From Fragaria x ananassa (lineage: Eukaryota; Streptophyta; Magnoliopsida; Rosales; Rosaceae), in contig CP139768.1 of assembly GCA_034370585.1 (NCBI GenBank), positions 23,460,501 through 23,524,500 of the forward strand: a DNA stretch of 64,000 bases. The letters are read 5' to 3'. The position numbers were made by a program, and so were the translations under genes. The notes beneath the pieces were generated by a model that saw nothing but the letters and a program-made list of their open reading frames with translations, was not told where the DNA came from and made no database searches. Shown piece by piece: positions 45,425 through 57,190 of the stretch. Positions within the stretch are counted from its first letter, which is position 1. Each line of letters opens with the position of its first letter.

Positions 45425-47700
45425 TGAGGGACGAACAGTTTGCGAGTTTGGATCAGAGCTTTGGGAACTCCTTCTTCGTCGCCTTTTCTTTCTTTCAGTG
45501 GCCTGGAGTTTGAGTTAAGATCTAAATCAAAGAGAAGAAGAAAGGGTAACTATCACTGCTTTGGAAGCAAAGCAAGACGTTATGTTGAAGTAACGCTCTG
45601 GCCGGCCCAAATATTAAGGGCTTACAAGGCCTTCACCACATTAGTCACGCGCCCATTCCTTTATGTCGGTGCAGCCACGTTTTTTCATTTTCCTTTTTCT
45701 TTTTTTTTTTCTTTATCAACTGGATCACATATCATGCGGATGTTTAAGATTGGATGACACTAATACATCTATATGGTGGTTATGTTATGCAAATAGTTTA
45801 GATTGCACTTGGTACTTGCATTGCCGTCTGTATATGAATTTTTGTAAATACTGTAGCGTCACTAGCTCTTTTTAACAATACGTTTATTAATGAATCAAAG
45901 AGTAATAAAAATTAAATGACCAAGTTATCAATTCACTTAACATTAATTGTAGACGTGGCTTATGAAATTTTTGCTAAATTTGCATGGAGGAACACATCAA
46001 TGAACATAAATCTTGTCGGGATATTTATAAATAGTAATTTATCCAAAAAAAAATACGACAACAAATAATACATTAGGCACATCAAAATAAAATGCATAAT
46101 CAATTAAGAGCTAAGTTAGTATCATTGCTAGTGTTAGGAGTTTCTTTACAAGTGGTTTTAGTATAAATAACTAAAGCATTCTCATCTTATTTAGAACCAT
46201 ACCAAGACACGTTCATTTGTTTAGGTATTTTTTTGGTTTGACGTTTTGAAGTTTTGGTTGAATAAATTTGAAAGAGTTTGCTGCGTATATGATATATTTC
46301 ATGTATACGACATACTATATGCACCCCTTATATGATTTGATTAATTTCAAGAGAGTTTGCTACATATATGATATATATTATGTATACGGAAAATTATATG
46401 CACCATTCATATTAGTGGAGGATCCAGGATACAAAATTGTTAGGTTCCCACAACAAAACTTGTCTAGACTAACTAGAAGGGTAATTTTTTTTATAGAATT
46501 TATGAGACATTGAACCACTGACAAAGAGGAAACTGAGCTGGACAAAATACCAACTGAACTGAAACTTTTATGTTTACCAAGACATATCTACATGATATAT
46601 ATTATAATTTTTGCTAGGCTTGAGTCCAGACAACCCATCACATAAATCCGCCCATGCTTCATATGATTTGACTAAATTTTAAAAAAATTGTTTCACATAT
46701 GCTTTAATAATAACTACTTCATATAAGTCTCCGAGTTTGAACATCTTTTCTTCCATTAATAAAACATAATCTTACAACCTACAATAAAATGCAGTGACAA
46801 TTAGGGTCACTACAATTTAGGAATTAATGGGGCGTTTATGAGATTGAGGGTGAATGGGGGAGAGAATAAGTAATTCCTATTTCTTTGTTTACTTGTCATC
46901 CGAAATGAGAAATAGAAGTATGATTCGTTCTCATTCATGTGTTTACAAAACTCTAGGAATGAGAATCATAACTCTATTAATGACAATAATATCATTCCAT
47001 AAAAATGTGATTTTATACAAGATAATAAACTTCAATATGCAAAAAAGACAAAAAAAAAACATCCAATAGAACCCAATACGTAAACCTGAAAATGAGTTTA
47101 ATGATCTCAGCTAATAAAAACCTAGAAAACAAACTCACTGATGTGCTCATATAGAAAGTCAAATAACAAACTTTTAACATCCAATACATGCATTAATGTT
47201 AACATAAAACAAAATAAGTCCAATAATACCATAGCATATTAAGTCAAGTTGAAATCAGAGGATGAGTTTGTGTTGAGTTCTTACTTGATGAGAGAGGAAG
47301 CGATGCTATAACAGAGAATCTCGTAACTGCTGAGAGAGAGACGATGTTAAAAAGGGAGACAATGTTAAAATTGGTGTTTTAAGTTGTAGGATTTTGATAT
47401 GAGTAGTTTGGAATTTTAATAAAGTTATTAGGATAAAACTGAAACTAAATCTGATTCATGGGTGAATCAGAATCAATACCAACCCATTTCTCCTCCAGAG
47501 TTAAAAAAAGGAATGAATCCGGGTTCAAAACTGAGGCCTACGCAATACACACATACGATTATGCCTAAAGGTTAGTAAATACCTTTGAACCCGGAATGAG
47601 AATGAATTTCAAGAGAACCATTCCCATTTCTCTTAAGTAAACGTGCCTTAAAGAGAAGCGCCCTGAAGAGAAACAGACGTGGTAGTGGTATAAAGTTTAT
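45425..47700. other. spacer with a possible old MITE
   Basis: Between about 46830 and 47650 the left side has GGGGCGTTTATGAG...GTTTACTTGTCATCC and the right side, inverted, GGCACGTTTACTTAAG...GAATGGTTC. Words of the type GAATGAGAATC recur near both ends, as in PIF/Harbinger-like MITEs. The ends are too diverged to fix. No gene was recognised. Confidence 0.35.
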
Positions 47701-47728
47701 CGGGTCGGATATTCCCGAACCGAAGCAG

Positions 47729-47996
47729 TGGGCCGGTGTGCATTGGAATATGGATCCATCACAAATGGGCCTCGCCTAAATCCTCAGACCGCACACCCGG
47801 TCCGGTTCACAAAAAATCTCCCCCGGTTCACATAGACATGACCTATTATCAGCAGCCGCGCTAAAACCCTCAAAAACCTAATAAACTCGTCGACAACACA
47901 CAGCGCCTTCTTTTTCTCCTTGTGATGCTCTCACACCACCACCACACTCCAGTCTCTCAGATTCTGAGAACCATCTTTACTCGCCCCAAACCCTAA
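47729..47996 (+). promoter_or_regulatory. site II elements and telo-box upstream of UTP4/PCN gene
   Basis: TGGGCC at 47729-47734 and 47766-47771, and AAACCCTAA at 47988-47996, 49 nt before the ATG. Site II plus telo-box is the usual pairing in plant ribosome-biogenesis promoters, which agrees with the product. Confidence 0.6.
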
Positions 47997-48044
47997 TCCG
48001 TCTCCTCCCTTAAGGCTCCACGCTCAGCCTCCAAAGTAGAGACC

Positions 48045-51000
48045 ATGCTCGAAGTCTATAGAAACAGCTCCGTCGATTGGAAGCCGTCGCCGGTCGTTGC
48101 CCTAGCCACCAGCGTCGACGACTCGCAGGTCGCCGCCGCCCGCGCCGACGGCTCCGTCGAGTTTTGGCTCGTCTCTCCCGGAGCCGTCGGATGGCACTGT
48201 CAGCTGGTACGGTGAACAATTTCACTTGCTATTTTGCAATGAATAGTAGTGTTTAGCTAGGTTTTGAATCAATTAGTGGCTTCAAGTTTTTGATCAATTC
48301 AAGTGTTTTTCGTTTTGTGATTCTGTTTTTAGACGATTCATGGAGACCCTAATACGAGTGTTTCGTCGCTTATTTGGTGCCGGGCCGGCTTGAAAGGCTT
48401 GCCGTGTGGCCGGTTGTTCTCTTCCAGCCTCGACGGCTCCATTTCGCATTGGGATCTTTTCAATTTGAAGCAGACGGTAAGCTTCTCACATTTTCTGACT
48501 GGGATTTAGCTAAATCAAGCTTAAATCAGTGTTGGTAGCTGTTTATGTTCACATTCAGAGTTATTCGTAGTTATTTTTGTCATGAAAGTAGTTCTGGTTA
48601 TGGTTTGCCTTGAATTATTAGACTTTGTAATAAAATTTTGTTTTGTTGCAGACTGTTTTGGAGTCTGTTGGGGTCTCAATCTTTAATATGGCCGTGGCAC
48701 CTTTTGTTAATGATACAGAAAATGGGTATTTGAACGATAATGGGGGTGATCCTGAAACAAGTGATAGTGACACCAGTGATAGCGAGGATGATTCTGACTC
48801 AGATGATGATCATGCACCACCAGTTGTTGTGAACCCCCGTGTAGCATTAGCTGGTGGTGATGGTTTTCTGCAAATTTACAGTATTAACAACGCAGATGAG
48901 TTTGTATACACTAAATCACTGCCTAGGGTCAACGGTGAGATACGTGCTCTTCTTTGTCACTTGTTTCTGTTTTCTTTTCTTATATAGTTTTGTTCTTACT
49001 TTGTAAGTATTTGTTTATAGCTCATAGTTCTTTTATTTTTCAGGAAGTATTTTAAGTGTTGCGTGGAGTCCCGATGCAAAGTTTATATATGCAGGAAGTA
49101 CTGATGGGTAAGTACGAATCTGTAGATGGACTGTATTTGTTGCGAGCTCCAACTGATGCCAATTTATTATGCATCTAACCCCCCTCTCCACTCACAGCAT
49201 GATAAGAATCTGGGATGCTAGAGGAGGCATTGAAAAACATAGGATTACAGTTGGACTTGGAGGTTTGGGTGGCGGATCTGAAATATGTGTGTGGGCGTTA
49301 CTTCCTCTGAGGTAATGACTGGCGGGATCTTTATAATTTTCTGCTGTCTTCGAGACTGATTTTTCAGTTCTGTCTGTCAATTGGGGTTTAGCCACCGAAA
49401 TGCTCTTTCTGAAAATTGAGTTATTGGTTTACACCAGGTGCGGGACCCTTGTAAGTGCAGACAGTACTGGAAGTGTTCAGTTTTGGGACAGTCAGCACGG
49501 AACTCTACTGCAAGCACATTCATATCACAAGGGGGACGTGAAAGCTCTCGCAGCAGCTCCCAGCCATAATCGCGTGTTCTCTGCTGGTTCGGATGGTCAG
49601 GTATAATATTGTGTTCATCATAAGATGAAAAGCGTTAATCCTATGCTACTGTTTTTGGAGACTGAAGTTGCTATTTCTAGAACTTGAGGAAATAAAGACA
49701 TGTTTTTACAGCATTTAAAATCTTTTCCTTAATTTGCAGTGTTTGAACTCTGTTGATTATCTTGCTTGTGTGATTCTGTTAGTTTGACCTCGAAGCTATT
49801 TAATATTTTATTGTGTCGAATGGTTAGCTAATAGTAGCTGAAACTGTTTCTTTTTTTCTTTTTCTTTTTCAAGATCTCCTTTTTGTGGTATTATTGTTCT
49901 GTAACATTTATATTTAATAAGCCAGTACTCTTTGGGTGTTGGTTAAATACTTAAAATTAGTAACATAAACTCATCTTGAACTGTCATGCAAAAATGGATG
50001 GACATTAGAGACTTCAACTTAGTCACAATGAGCTAGGTCTCAGTCGTCTTGATTGAATGTCATAGTGATTTATTTGTATGATAGTGATTCTATTCCAATC
50101 ACTTTGTTTTTCACGTGCTATTTTATCAATGAATGGTTACTTATCCAACCTTTAGAGCCAACTAATATAACTGCATTGGCCACTATTTTCTTGGCAGGTT
50201 ATTCTTTATAAGCTTTCTAGTGAGACGCTGGAATCTAGTGTTGGGTCTGCTCCTAATGTAATGAAGAAATGGATCTACGTTGGTTATACAAGAGCTCATA
50301 CACATGATGTTAGGGCATTGACAGTGGCTGTACCAATTAGCAGAGAAGGTGTGTCGAGAACTTGCATTGATTCAGTACTGCTTTGTTTGTTTTCCCAACT
50401 GCATGCATGTTTTCAGATATCCCTTTTTTGCTGTTTTTTTAGTTCTTAATTGAGTTATTCTGTAATTAGCAGATCCCCTACCCGATCAAGGTAGAAAAAG
50501 AGCACGTCGTAAGGAAAAGACGGTTGATTTTAGTTATCTTAAATGGGCACATTTGGGTGTTCCTATGCTTATCTCTGCTGGTGATGACACAAAGCTCTTT
50601 ACCTACCCTGTTAAGGAGTTCACTCAGTTCTCTCCGCATGATATATGCCCTGCGCCTCAGAGAGTATCCATTCAATTGGCGCCTAATACAGAGTTCAGTC
50701 AAACATCATTGCTTCTTGTTCAAGGTTCTCATTCATTGGATATCCTACGCGTACGTGTAAAACCGGGTCCCTTTTTTGATATGGCTCGTGGCCCCTCAGG
50801 GGGTCTAGCATCAACAAATGGCCTGTTTCAAATTAAGTCATCTCGGAAGATCATTTGCAGCACCATATCTAATTCAGGGGAGTTTTTTGCTTATTCTGAC
50901 CATGCAAAAATTAGCCTGTTTGAGTTGAAGAAGTGTATTCGATCAGGAAAAAAAGAAGTGAAGTGTAAAGTTGGCGAAAGTGAATTGACACTTAATAAAA

Positions 51001-52944
51001 GAAACTTCCCTCAAAAACTACCGTTTGCCCATTCGATGGTTTTTAGTTTTGATTCTTCTCGCTTGATGATAGCAGGGCATGACAGAAGAATATATGTAAG
51101 CTGATCTCTTTTTTGTTGATCAATGTTGTCATTGTTTCATTTTTAACTTTATCCTCGTACATTTTACCATACTCTTGTACTATTAAGCTCCCTTGCATGC
51201 CTTGCTTTTGTTGATTTGCCAATAACTTGTAATACAACGCTCTGTCTTTATTTCCGGAGGGCAAATAAGAGGCACCAAATCTCTTGATATGATTTGATTT
51301 TTTTTGTTTTTGTTTTCTGTGTTGCTAGGGTATGGGAACAGTGTGATACTATTACGTGATTTTTTTGTAACTCATTTTGAAGGTAGCATCAGTATTGTTT
51401 GCATCGTTTTCAATGTTTTTGGTTCTTGTTTCTTTATGCACTACATTTGCTATGTATACATGCCTGCCTCTTTCATTGCCAGAAAAGAGTTTATATCATC
51501 ATTTTCTTAAATTTCAAGCTAAAACCAAGAGCTCGATCATTTATACTCTTATGGCTACTCAGATTATCAAAACATGATTGAATGGTGTGATTAATTGGAT
51601 ACTGTTAGTGAAAAATCCCATGTACATTGTTCATGGATGTCTTGACATATTTTGCGCACTGCAGGTTGTGGATCTACACAGCTCAGAGCTAGTGCATGCC
51701 TTTACCCCTTGCCGTGATTTGCATGATCAAGAATTACCACCTACTGAGCCTCCCATAACAAAAATGTTTACGAGTTCTGATGGGCAGTGGTTGGCTGCCA
51801 TCAACTGCTTTGGCGATGTATATGTCTTTAATCTGGAGATACAGAGGTATGAAACTATACCTGATTCTTTAATTCTTTTGCCACTGGCATCTGAACTTGA
51901 TTCTGGAACTATGTTATGTTTTATAGCAACAATTTGACTCTGTTCTTGTAAACAGGCAGCATTGGTACATTTCAAGACTGGATAATGCCTCGGTGACAGC
52001 TGGAGGATTTTCTCCAAGAAACAATAATGTTCTTATACTCACAACCTCTTCAAATCAGGTATATGCGTTGGATGTTGAGGAGAGAAAATTGGGGGACTGG
52101 TCGAGGCAGCATACGTATGTTCTCCCAAAGAGATTCCAAGAATTTCCAGGAGAAGTGATAGGGCTCTCTTTCCCACCTTCACCAAGTACAACATCTGTTA
52201 TTGTCTATAGTGCCAGGTACTTCCCTGTCCATAATTTGGGATTATGTTATATAGCTTCTGACACTCATACGCAATGCAAGCTGAGTTTTAGACTTGGATC
52301 AGCTGAGGCCTCTTGTTTTTACATTTCATGAGTATTGCATTAAGTTGCTGTTACCATACCTTCAATTCAATCCAGGAGTTTCATGTAGTGGTAGATTACT
52401 ATATTATGCTGTTATTGCATGGGTTCCTCGGTAAAGTCCCTAGGCCATTGAGGCTGAGGCATATGCCTCTGGGTATAGGAGGTCCCGTACCTTACTATTC
52501 AATACAAAAAATCTTTACCGTGTAGAAGTTAGGCTATGGTGGTAAAGCCCGTTGTAGTACTTGTCATATGCAGTTGATTAATGGGTTTCAGCTTGAACTA
52601 TGTTTTTATGATATTAATGTTAGGTTCTTTTATATTATAGGGCCATGTGCTTGATTGACTTTGGGATGCCTGTTGATCGAGACGATGAAAGTGAGATGAT
52701 AAATGGTCAGGATCCAGCATTGAGGAATTTGCAAAGTAACGGGAAATTAAAACGCAAGTGGACAGACAGCCAAACTAAGAAACTCTTTGGTAGGAAGAAT
52801 TTTGAATTTATTCCATTTGGAGATCCAGTTTTATTCATAGGACATCTTTCCAAAAGTTCCGTGTTGAAAATATACAAACCATGGATGGAAGTGGTTAGGA
52901 ATTTCGACTCTGCACCTGTAGACAAACATACATTTGGGACATAA
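48045..52944 (+). CDS. PCN: UTP4/Cirhin WD40 protein (POPCORN type)
   Basis: Eleven exons: 48045-48206, 48333-48476, 48652-48934, 49044-49107, 49198-49311, 49438-49600, 50198-50348, 50473-51095, 51665-51846, 51956-52216 and 52641-52944. They give 816 residues in one frame. WD40 blades are visible, e.g. GRLFSSSLDGSISHWDLF, FIYAGSTDGMIRIWDARGG and TLVSADSTGSVQFWDSQHG. A long acidic stretch (SDTSDSEDDSDSDDD) sits in exon 3, and a basic nuclear-localisation-like GRKRARRKEK in exon 8. The plan matches UTP4, a subunit of the t-UTP part of the small-subunit processome acting in nucleolar pre-rRNA transcription and processing; Arabidopsis POPCORN is the plant member. All exon joints are GT-AG and no lesion was seen. 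Confidence 0.93.
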
Positions 52945-54620
52945 GTTTATGTCAATTAGGGTTTAGCCTTTGAGGGGATCAGATGTGGCAGTCGGCAATC
53001 CCATGTGTTGCCATGTTTTTTTTCTCTTTGGTCACTGAAGGGCTGAAGTATGTTGTATTCTTTGAAAAATTGTGTTAACCTCTTAAAAGTAGTTTTTATC
53101 TTCCAAATTTTTTTACGTCCTACTTAAAGTTCTGTATGTAATTGTACTTCGATTGATTCCTCACAGTATTATTCAAGGAATGGGAAAAGAACTTTGCTTA
53201 CTCCACACAAATAATACCTGAGGAAGTTTGTACCATCACCATTTTTAATCTGAAAATCTGAACACTGACTAGTTTTCATCTCTTTCATTTGATCAACTCT
53301 TATATCATTCTGTAAAAGGTTAACTGGTGCTTTATGGTTAGATTGTTTTCTTGCATATGAAGCTTCGAAGTTCGAACCTTATGACTTGTAAAACAAACAT
53401 GTACCTTCAGAATCTAACATGTAGTATGTAGTCTCTATATTTGAATCTATTAGGATTTAGGACGTATCTAAGAATCTTACATATACCATTCTAACTTGTA
53501 GTCTTGTACTCTTGTATGTCTTGCAATTGTCTGCCATGGATTACGAGACCTTAAACAGTTGATCTGTGTTTGATGAACAAGTGGGTGCTATTAAAACAAT
53601 AAAAAATAAAACAAAAAGGAAAAAAAAGAAAAGAAAAGAGAATGTTAAATCCCCTTTCCAAGAAATGGCGTGCTTGATTGGAGGGTAGTCTTCAAAAGCA
53701 AAAATGAATAATTGCAGGCACCAGGCACCAATTAGCGGGTAGCTATCAAAGTGTGGTGGGGGGTTTTTGGTTGAAACCGAAGCTTACCTTTTGGTTTCTT
53801 CCTCCCCCAGAAGAGATTTTGTCCCTTTTTCAACCCCTAGCTTAGATTGATTGCCTTGCATTCCCAAAATTTTCCCTACCTAAAGTTGTTGTAAGCTAGG
53901 CTGGCAAGCTCCAGTAGAATAAAGCCATTCCATCTATTGCTCTTTTGGCTTTCGCTTTGGCCTCGGAATGCTTAATCATTCCATACCGTCTGGGGTGGTG
54001 GTTGTGTTGCATATAGTTATCAGCTCAGCAATTCCATAAGCAGAGATTCTCTGCCCTTCAAAGGACCACAATGCAACTCTTTATGTGTATATAAGCTACG
54101 CTTGCTGGCGCAGTCGCTCCACTACTCAAATCTATGGGCAGAACAAGCTTATGGTCACAAAACCGGCTTTGCAAAATAGTGTGCATATGTGTGCTTATGC
54201 AATACATTGGGGTATTGAAAGCAGATATTTGTATACTGGGTAGTTCCAACTTCCAACCTCAAGCAATGTGTTTGGTTATCTCATATTTAGGGTATCTGCA
54301 GCTGAAGTTAGATTGTTTCCTAGTGTAATAAGGGGATGGGGAGCACAATCTAAGGGTCAGTAATTAGTGGCTTATTTGACCCATGTTGGACGGAGCTGGA
54401 AAGAAGTCCCACAAACCACTGTTTGTTGATGACAAAATGAAATCAAAGATTGGAGCTTTATTAAATAATTTATGTTCTCTCAGGTTGTTTCCCACTGCGT
54501 TGACAAGAAGAAAAATATAAAAGGACTAGAATGTGGAAGAAAGAAAAATGAAAAAGTGAGGAACAGGATCTATTTGAGATCTAACCGGTTGCCTTTTATC
54601 TTTTACATTGTTCCCCCAAA

Positions 54621-54671
<51 letters not shown>

Positions 54672-54726
54672 ACAACTGCAGCAGCAGATGAAACAGTTTG
54701 TTCTTTCCCATGATAATCATGTATAA
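52945..54726. other. spacer between convergent genes
   Basis: 3' UTR sequence of the UTP4 gene is expected up to about 53150. Nothing further was recognised until the TC repeat. Confidence 0.4.
54623..54669. repeat. (TC)n microsatellite
   Basis: About 23 TC units, near the 3' end of the SOFL gene. Confidence 0.95.
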
Positions 54727-55559
54727 TCAATCATCACTCCCAGCTTCCTCCTTAAAATCACCTGTGCCAGAAAATCATGATCCTTAAAATTATTTTTCCT
54801 TTTGAAATATGTAAATAAGTTAACAACTTAATGATGAAAAATAAAACAGGATGACAAAGCTTTTACCAGGTTTTTGTGAAGCTAGAGAAGAGTTCAAGTA
54901 ACCAAAGTGCTGCCGCAAAGCTGAGTTTCCCTATAAGAACTCAAATTGTCACTATATTTGTGTTAGTAGAACTCAATGAGATAAGAAAGTGAACTAAAAG
55001 AACCTTCATATGTGTTGCAGAGAAACCCTCAGAATAGTCCATCACATTTAGCATCAGAGGTTCATCCTTGGAAATAGTACTCATCTTTTTCTGTAAGAAA
55101 ATGAAAGAAAGCATTATGTTAATCATTGACAATATAGAAATCGGTTTACTATCCGTTGTAAGTATCAATGCATGCTGTATGAGACTTCGAGTTTGCCTTG
55201 GAATAGTAGTTGGAGACTGAGGAGCTAGCGGTCTCATCAAGATGGTGGTGTTGTTCTTTGCCTCTACTTTCTTTGATCTTCTTCTTCTTGCTTTTCTTGC
55301 CTAATTTGGAAGCCGAAGAATCAACCGATAACGAACACCCATCTTCATATAATTCTTGGTAATGTGGAGGTCCAGAAGAAGCATCAGACACCATAGATAG
55401 ATCTTCCTCCCTTTCTTCCTCTTCAAATTCTGGTTTTTTTCCTACATAATCATCACCTTTCTGAATTCCATGGCTGCCGGAAAGATATGACGACTGATCT
55501 AGGTAATGCGTCCACCCAGATTCGCACCCACTATTGTACTGTGATTGTGATATGTTCAT
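54727..55559 (-). CDS. SOFL: SOB FIVE-LIKE (SOFL) protein
   Basis: Four exons: 55197-55559, 55004-55090, 54867-54930 and 54727-54761, giving 182 residues in frame. The start was set at ATG 55559 (MNISQSQYNSGCESGWTHYL). Both SOFL signatures are present: the GCESGWTHYLDQS box near the N-terminus and the DLSMVSDASSGPPHY box in the middle. A Lys-rich segment (KLGKKSKKKKIKE) follows. The third exon has LRQHFGYLNSS, matching the C-terminal family motif. SOB5/SOFL proteins influence cytokinin level and response; the biochemical activity is not defined. The first intron begins with GC (CCAAG|GCAAAC); no usable GT donor keeps the frame and the family sequence. A TATA-like ATAAATAG lies upstream near 55690. 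Confidence 0.85.
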
Positions 55560-55719
55560 CTCCACACAGTATAGAAAAGGCTGGTGTTAATATAGGCTCA
55601 GAAGGACCAACTCTGATGATGAAAGTGAAAGAGAGTGACAATGGTATTATTTTGCAAATGCAATTAGCTACTCTTCTCTATCCCTCTATTTATGTTGTTG
55701 CTGTATATAATACAAGCTG

Positions 55720-56820
55720 AGAGGGATGAAAGAAAAAACCAAACAAATCACATTCAAATCCTAGACTACATTTGTCCTTTTGCTCTATATCTTTTGGGTC
55801 TTGTTTCTATCTCTTTGTGGATGAATCAAAATTGCCAGTTGGCTTTTGTATGTGGGGGCGAGAGAGAAAGCAAAGCGTTCATAATAGTGGTGAATGGTGA
55901 TAATAAGGGAAGGTGTTATTTTTTTAAATGCTCCCTTTTCCCTCAGGAAACATTACCATAATTGATTGTGATCATTTGGGATATGCAAAGCCTGGTCTTG
56001 TCTAAGGCCTATCTATAGCCTAAAGCTCTTACTTCCTAAGTAAGTTTAAGCCAAGTCTATGAGATTGAATAGCTAAGAATGTCAAAGAATTTAGAGGATC
56101 TTCCTTACTATTTGATGTTGGAGATTCCAACAAGTTTGTTTTTGCTAGCTTGGACAAACCAAACTTGGGGAATATATACTTGACAAGTTAAGTAAGTTAT
56201 ACTTGATTTGTCCTTGAATTGTTTTAGTCAAGTGCACTTAGCTAAGAGAAGAAATTCCCTGATTCCTTTGACATTCTGGTATAGCAAAAGAGATTGAAAT
56301 TTGACACTCCTGGTGTTTAACTAAAGGTAATTCAATCAGTCTATATAACACATATCATTGACTCTTTTGGAGACTAGGTCATCAAAGACTCCTTGACTAT
56401 GTAAGACACTGGTGTGCCTTGGCAATAATGCTTCAGGATGATTTATCTCACCAATGGAGTTAAACCAGTCATGAAAAAAATGGAAAAATATACAATGATC
56501 AATATCATAGGAGCATAAGTACATAATAGCTAGGTACAACTTGAATGTATATGCTGAAAATGCTTGGTGATAAAACCTTTTTTTCATTAAACCTCAGAAA
56601 TCTGCAAGAATACCTCCAATATATACTTTGTTGGGTCCCTGCAGATAATGTTCAACAGCTTCTGTATATTTGTACATGCAAGGTGTAAAGAAAATATTAA
56701 TAAAAAATAATGATAATTTCAGAACAAAACAAAATAATGATATGTCATCCATGTATTGAATCTTCCATTTCCTCTCTGGCATCAACTTTTGGTTGAGATC
56801 ATCATTTTATATATATATAT
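55720..56820. other. gene-free spacer
   Basis: Upstream flank of the SOFL gene. No gene, RNA or repeat was recognised. Confidence 0.4.
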
Positions 56821-57190
56821 AGGCCCGTTCTGGGGTGGACATCCGCAATCGGTTTAAAGTGCGGACGTCTCTCCGTTTTTCAATAGCTCCGACGACGGCG
56901 TGTCTCCGTCCCAGCGGATTCCAGTAGAGTTTCCGATCACTTTCCCTGCCCGGTAAGTCCACCGAATTCCAGTTTTCTAGCGAGATCATCAAAAACTTCA
57001 AATCCAATCGATTTCGCCAGAAAACTGAAATTCAGCTGACTCGCCGGGAAGAAAAAGTGATCGGGAACGCTGCTAGGGTCCGCTGCGGTGGAGACGCGCT
57101 GTTTTCGGAGCCGTCCGGTGAAGAACGGAGGGACGTATGCGTTTTAAGCCGAGTGCGGACGTGCGCTTTGTAACGCGCTTTGGAACGTGT
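56821..57190. mobile_element. fold-back (near full-length palindromic) element
   Basis: The left arm (ACATCCGCAATCGGTTTAAA ... ACGTCTCTCCGTTTTTC) matches the reverse complement of the right arm (ACGTCCGCACTCGGCTTAAA ... ACGTCCCTCCGTTCTTC). Further in, GATCACTTTCCCTGCCCGG ... CCAGTTTTCTAGCGAGATC pairs with the inverse of the right half. The arms meet near 56990-57010. The element is GC-rich in AT-rich surroundings and bordered by TATATA/GTGTGTATAT. Transposon class is not assigned. Confidence 0.7.

Noticed and set aside
52217..52640. Possible SINE in the last intron of the UTP4 gene
   Set aside because: No A/B boxes or target duplication like the three SINE copies; looked like ordinary intron sequence.
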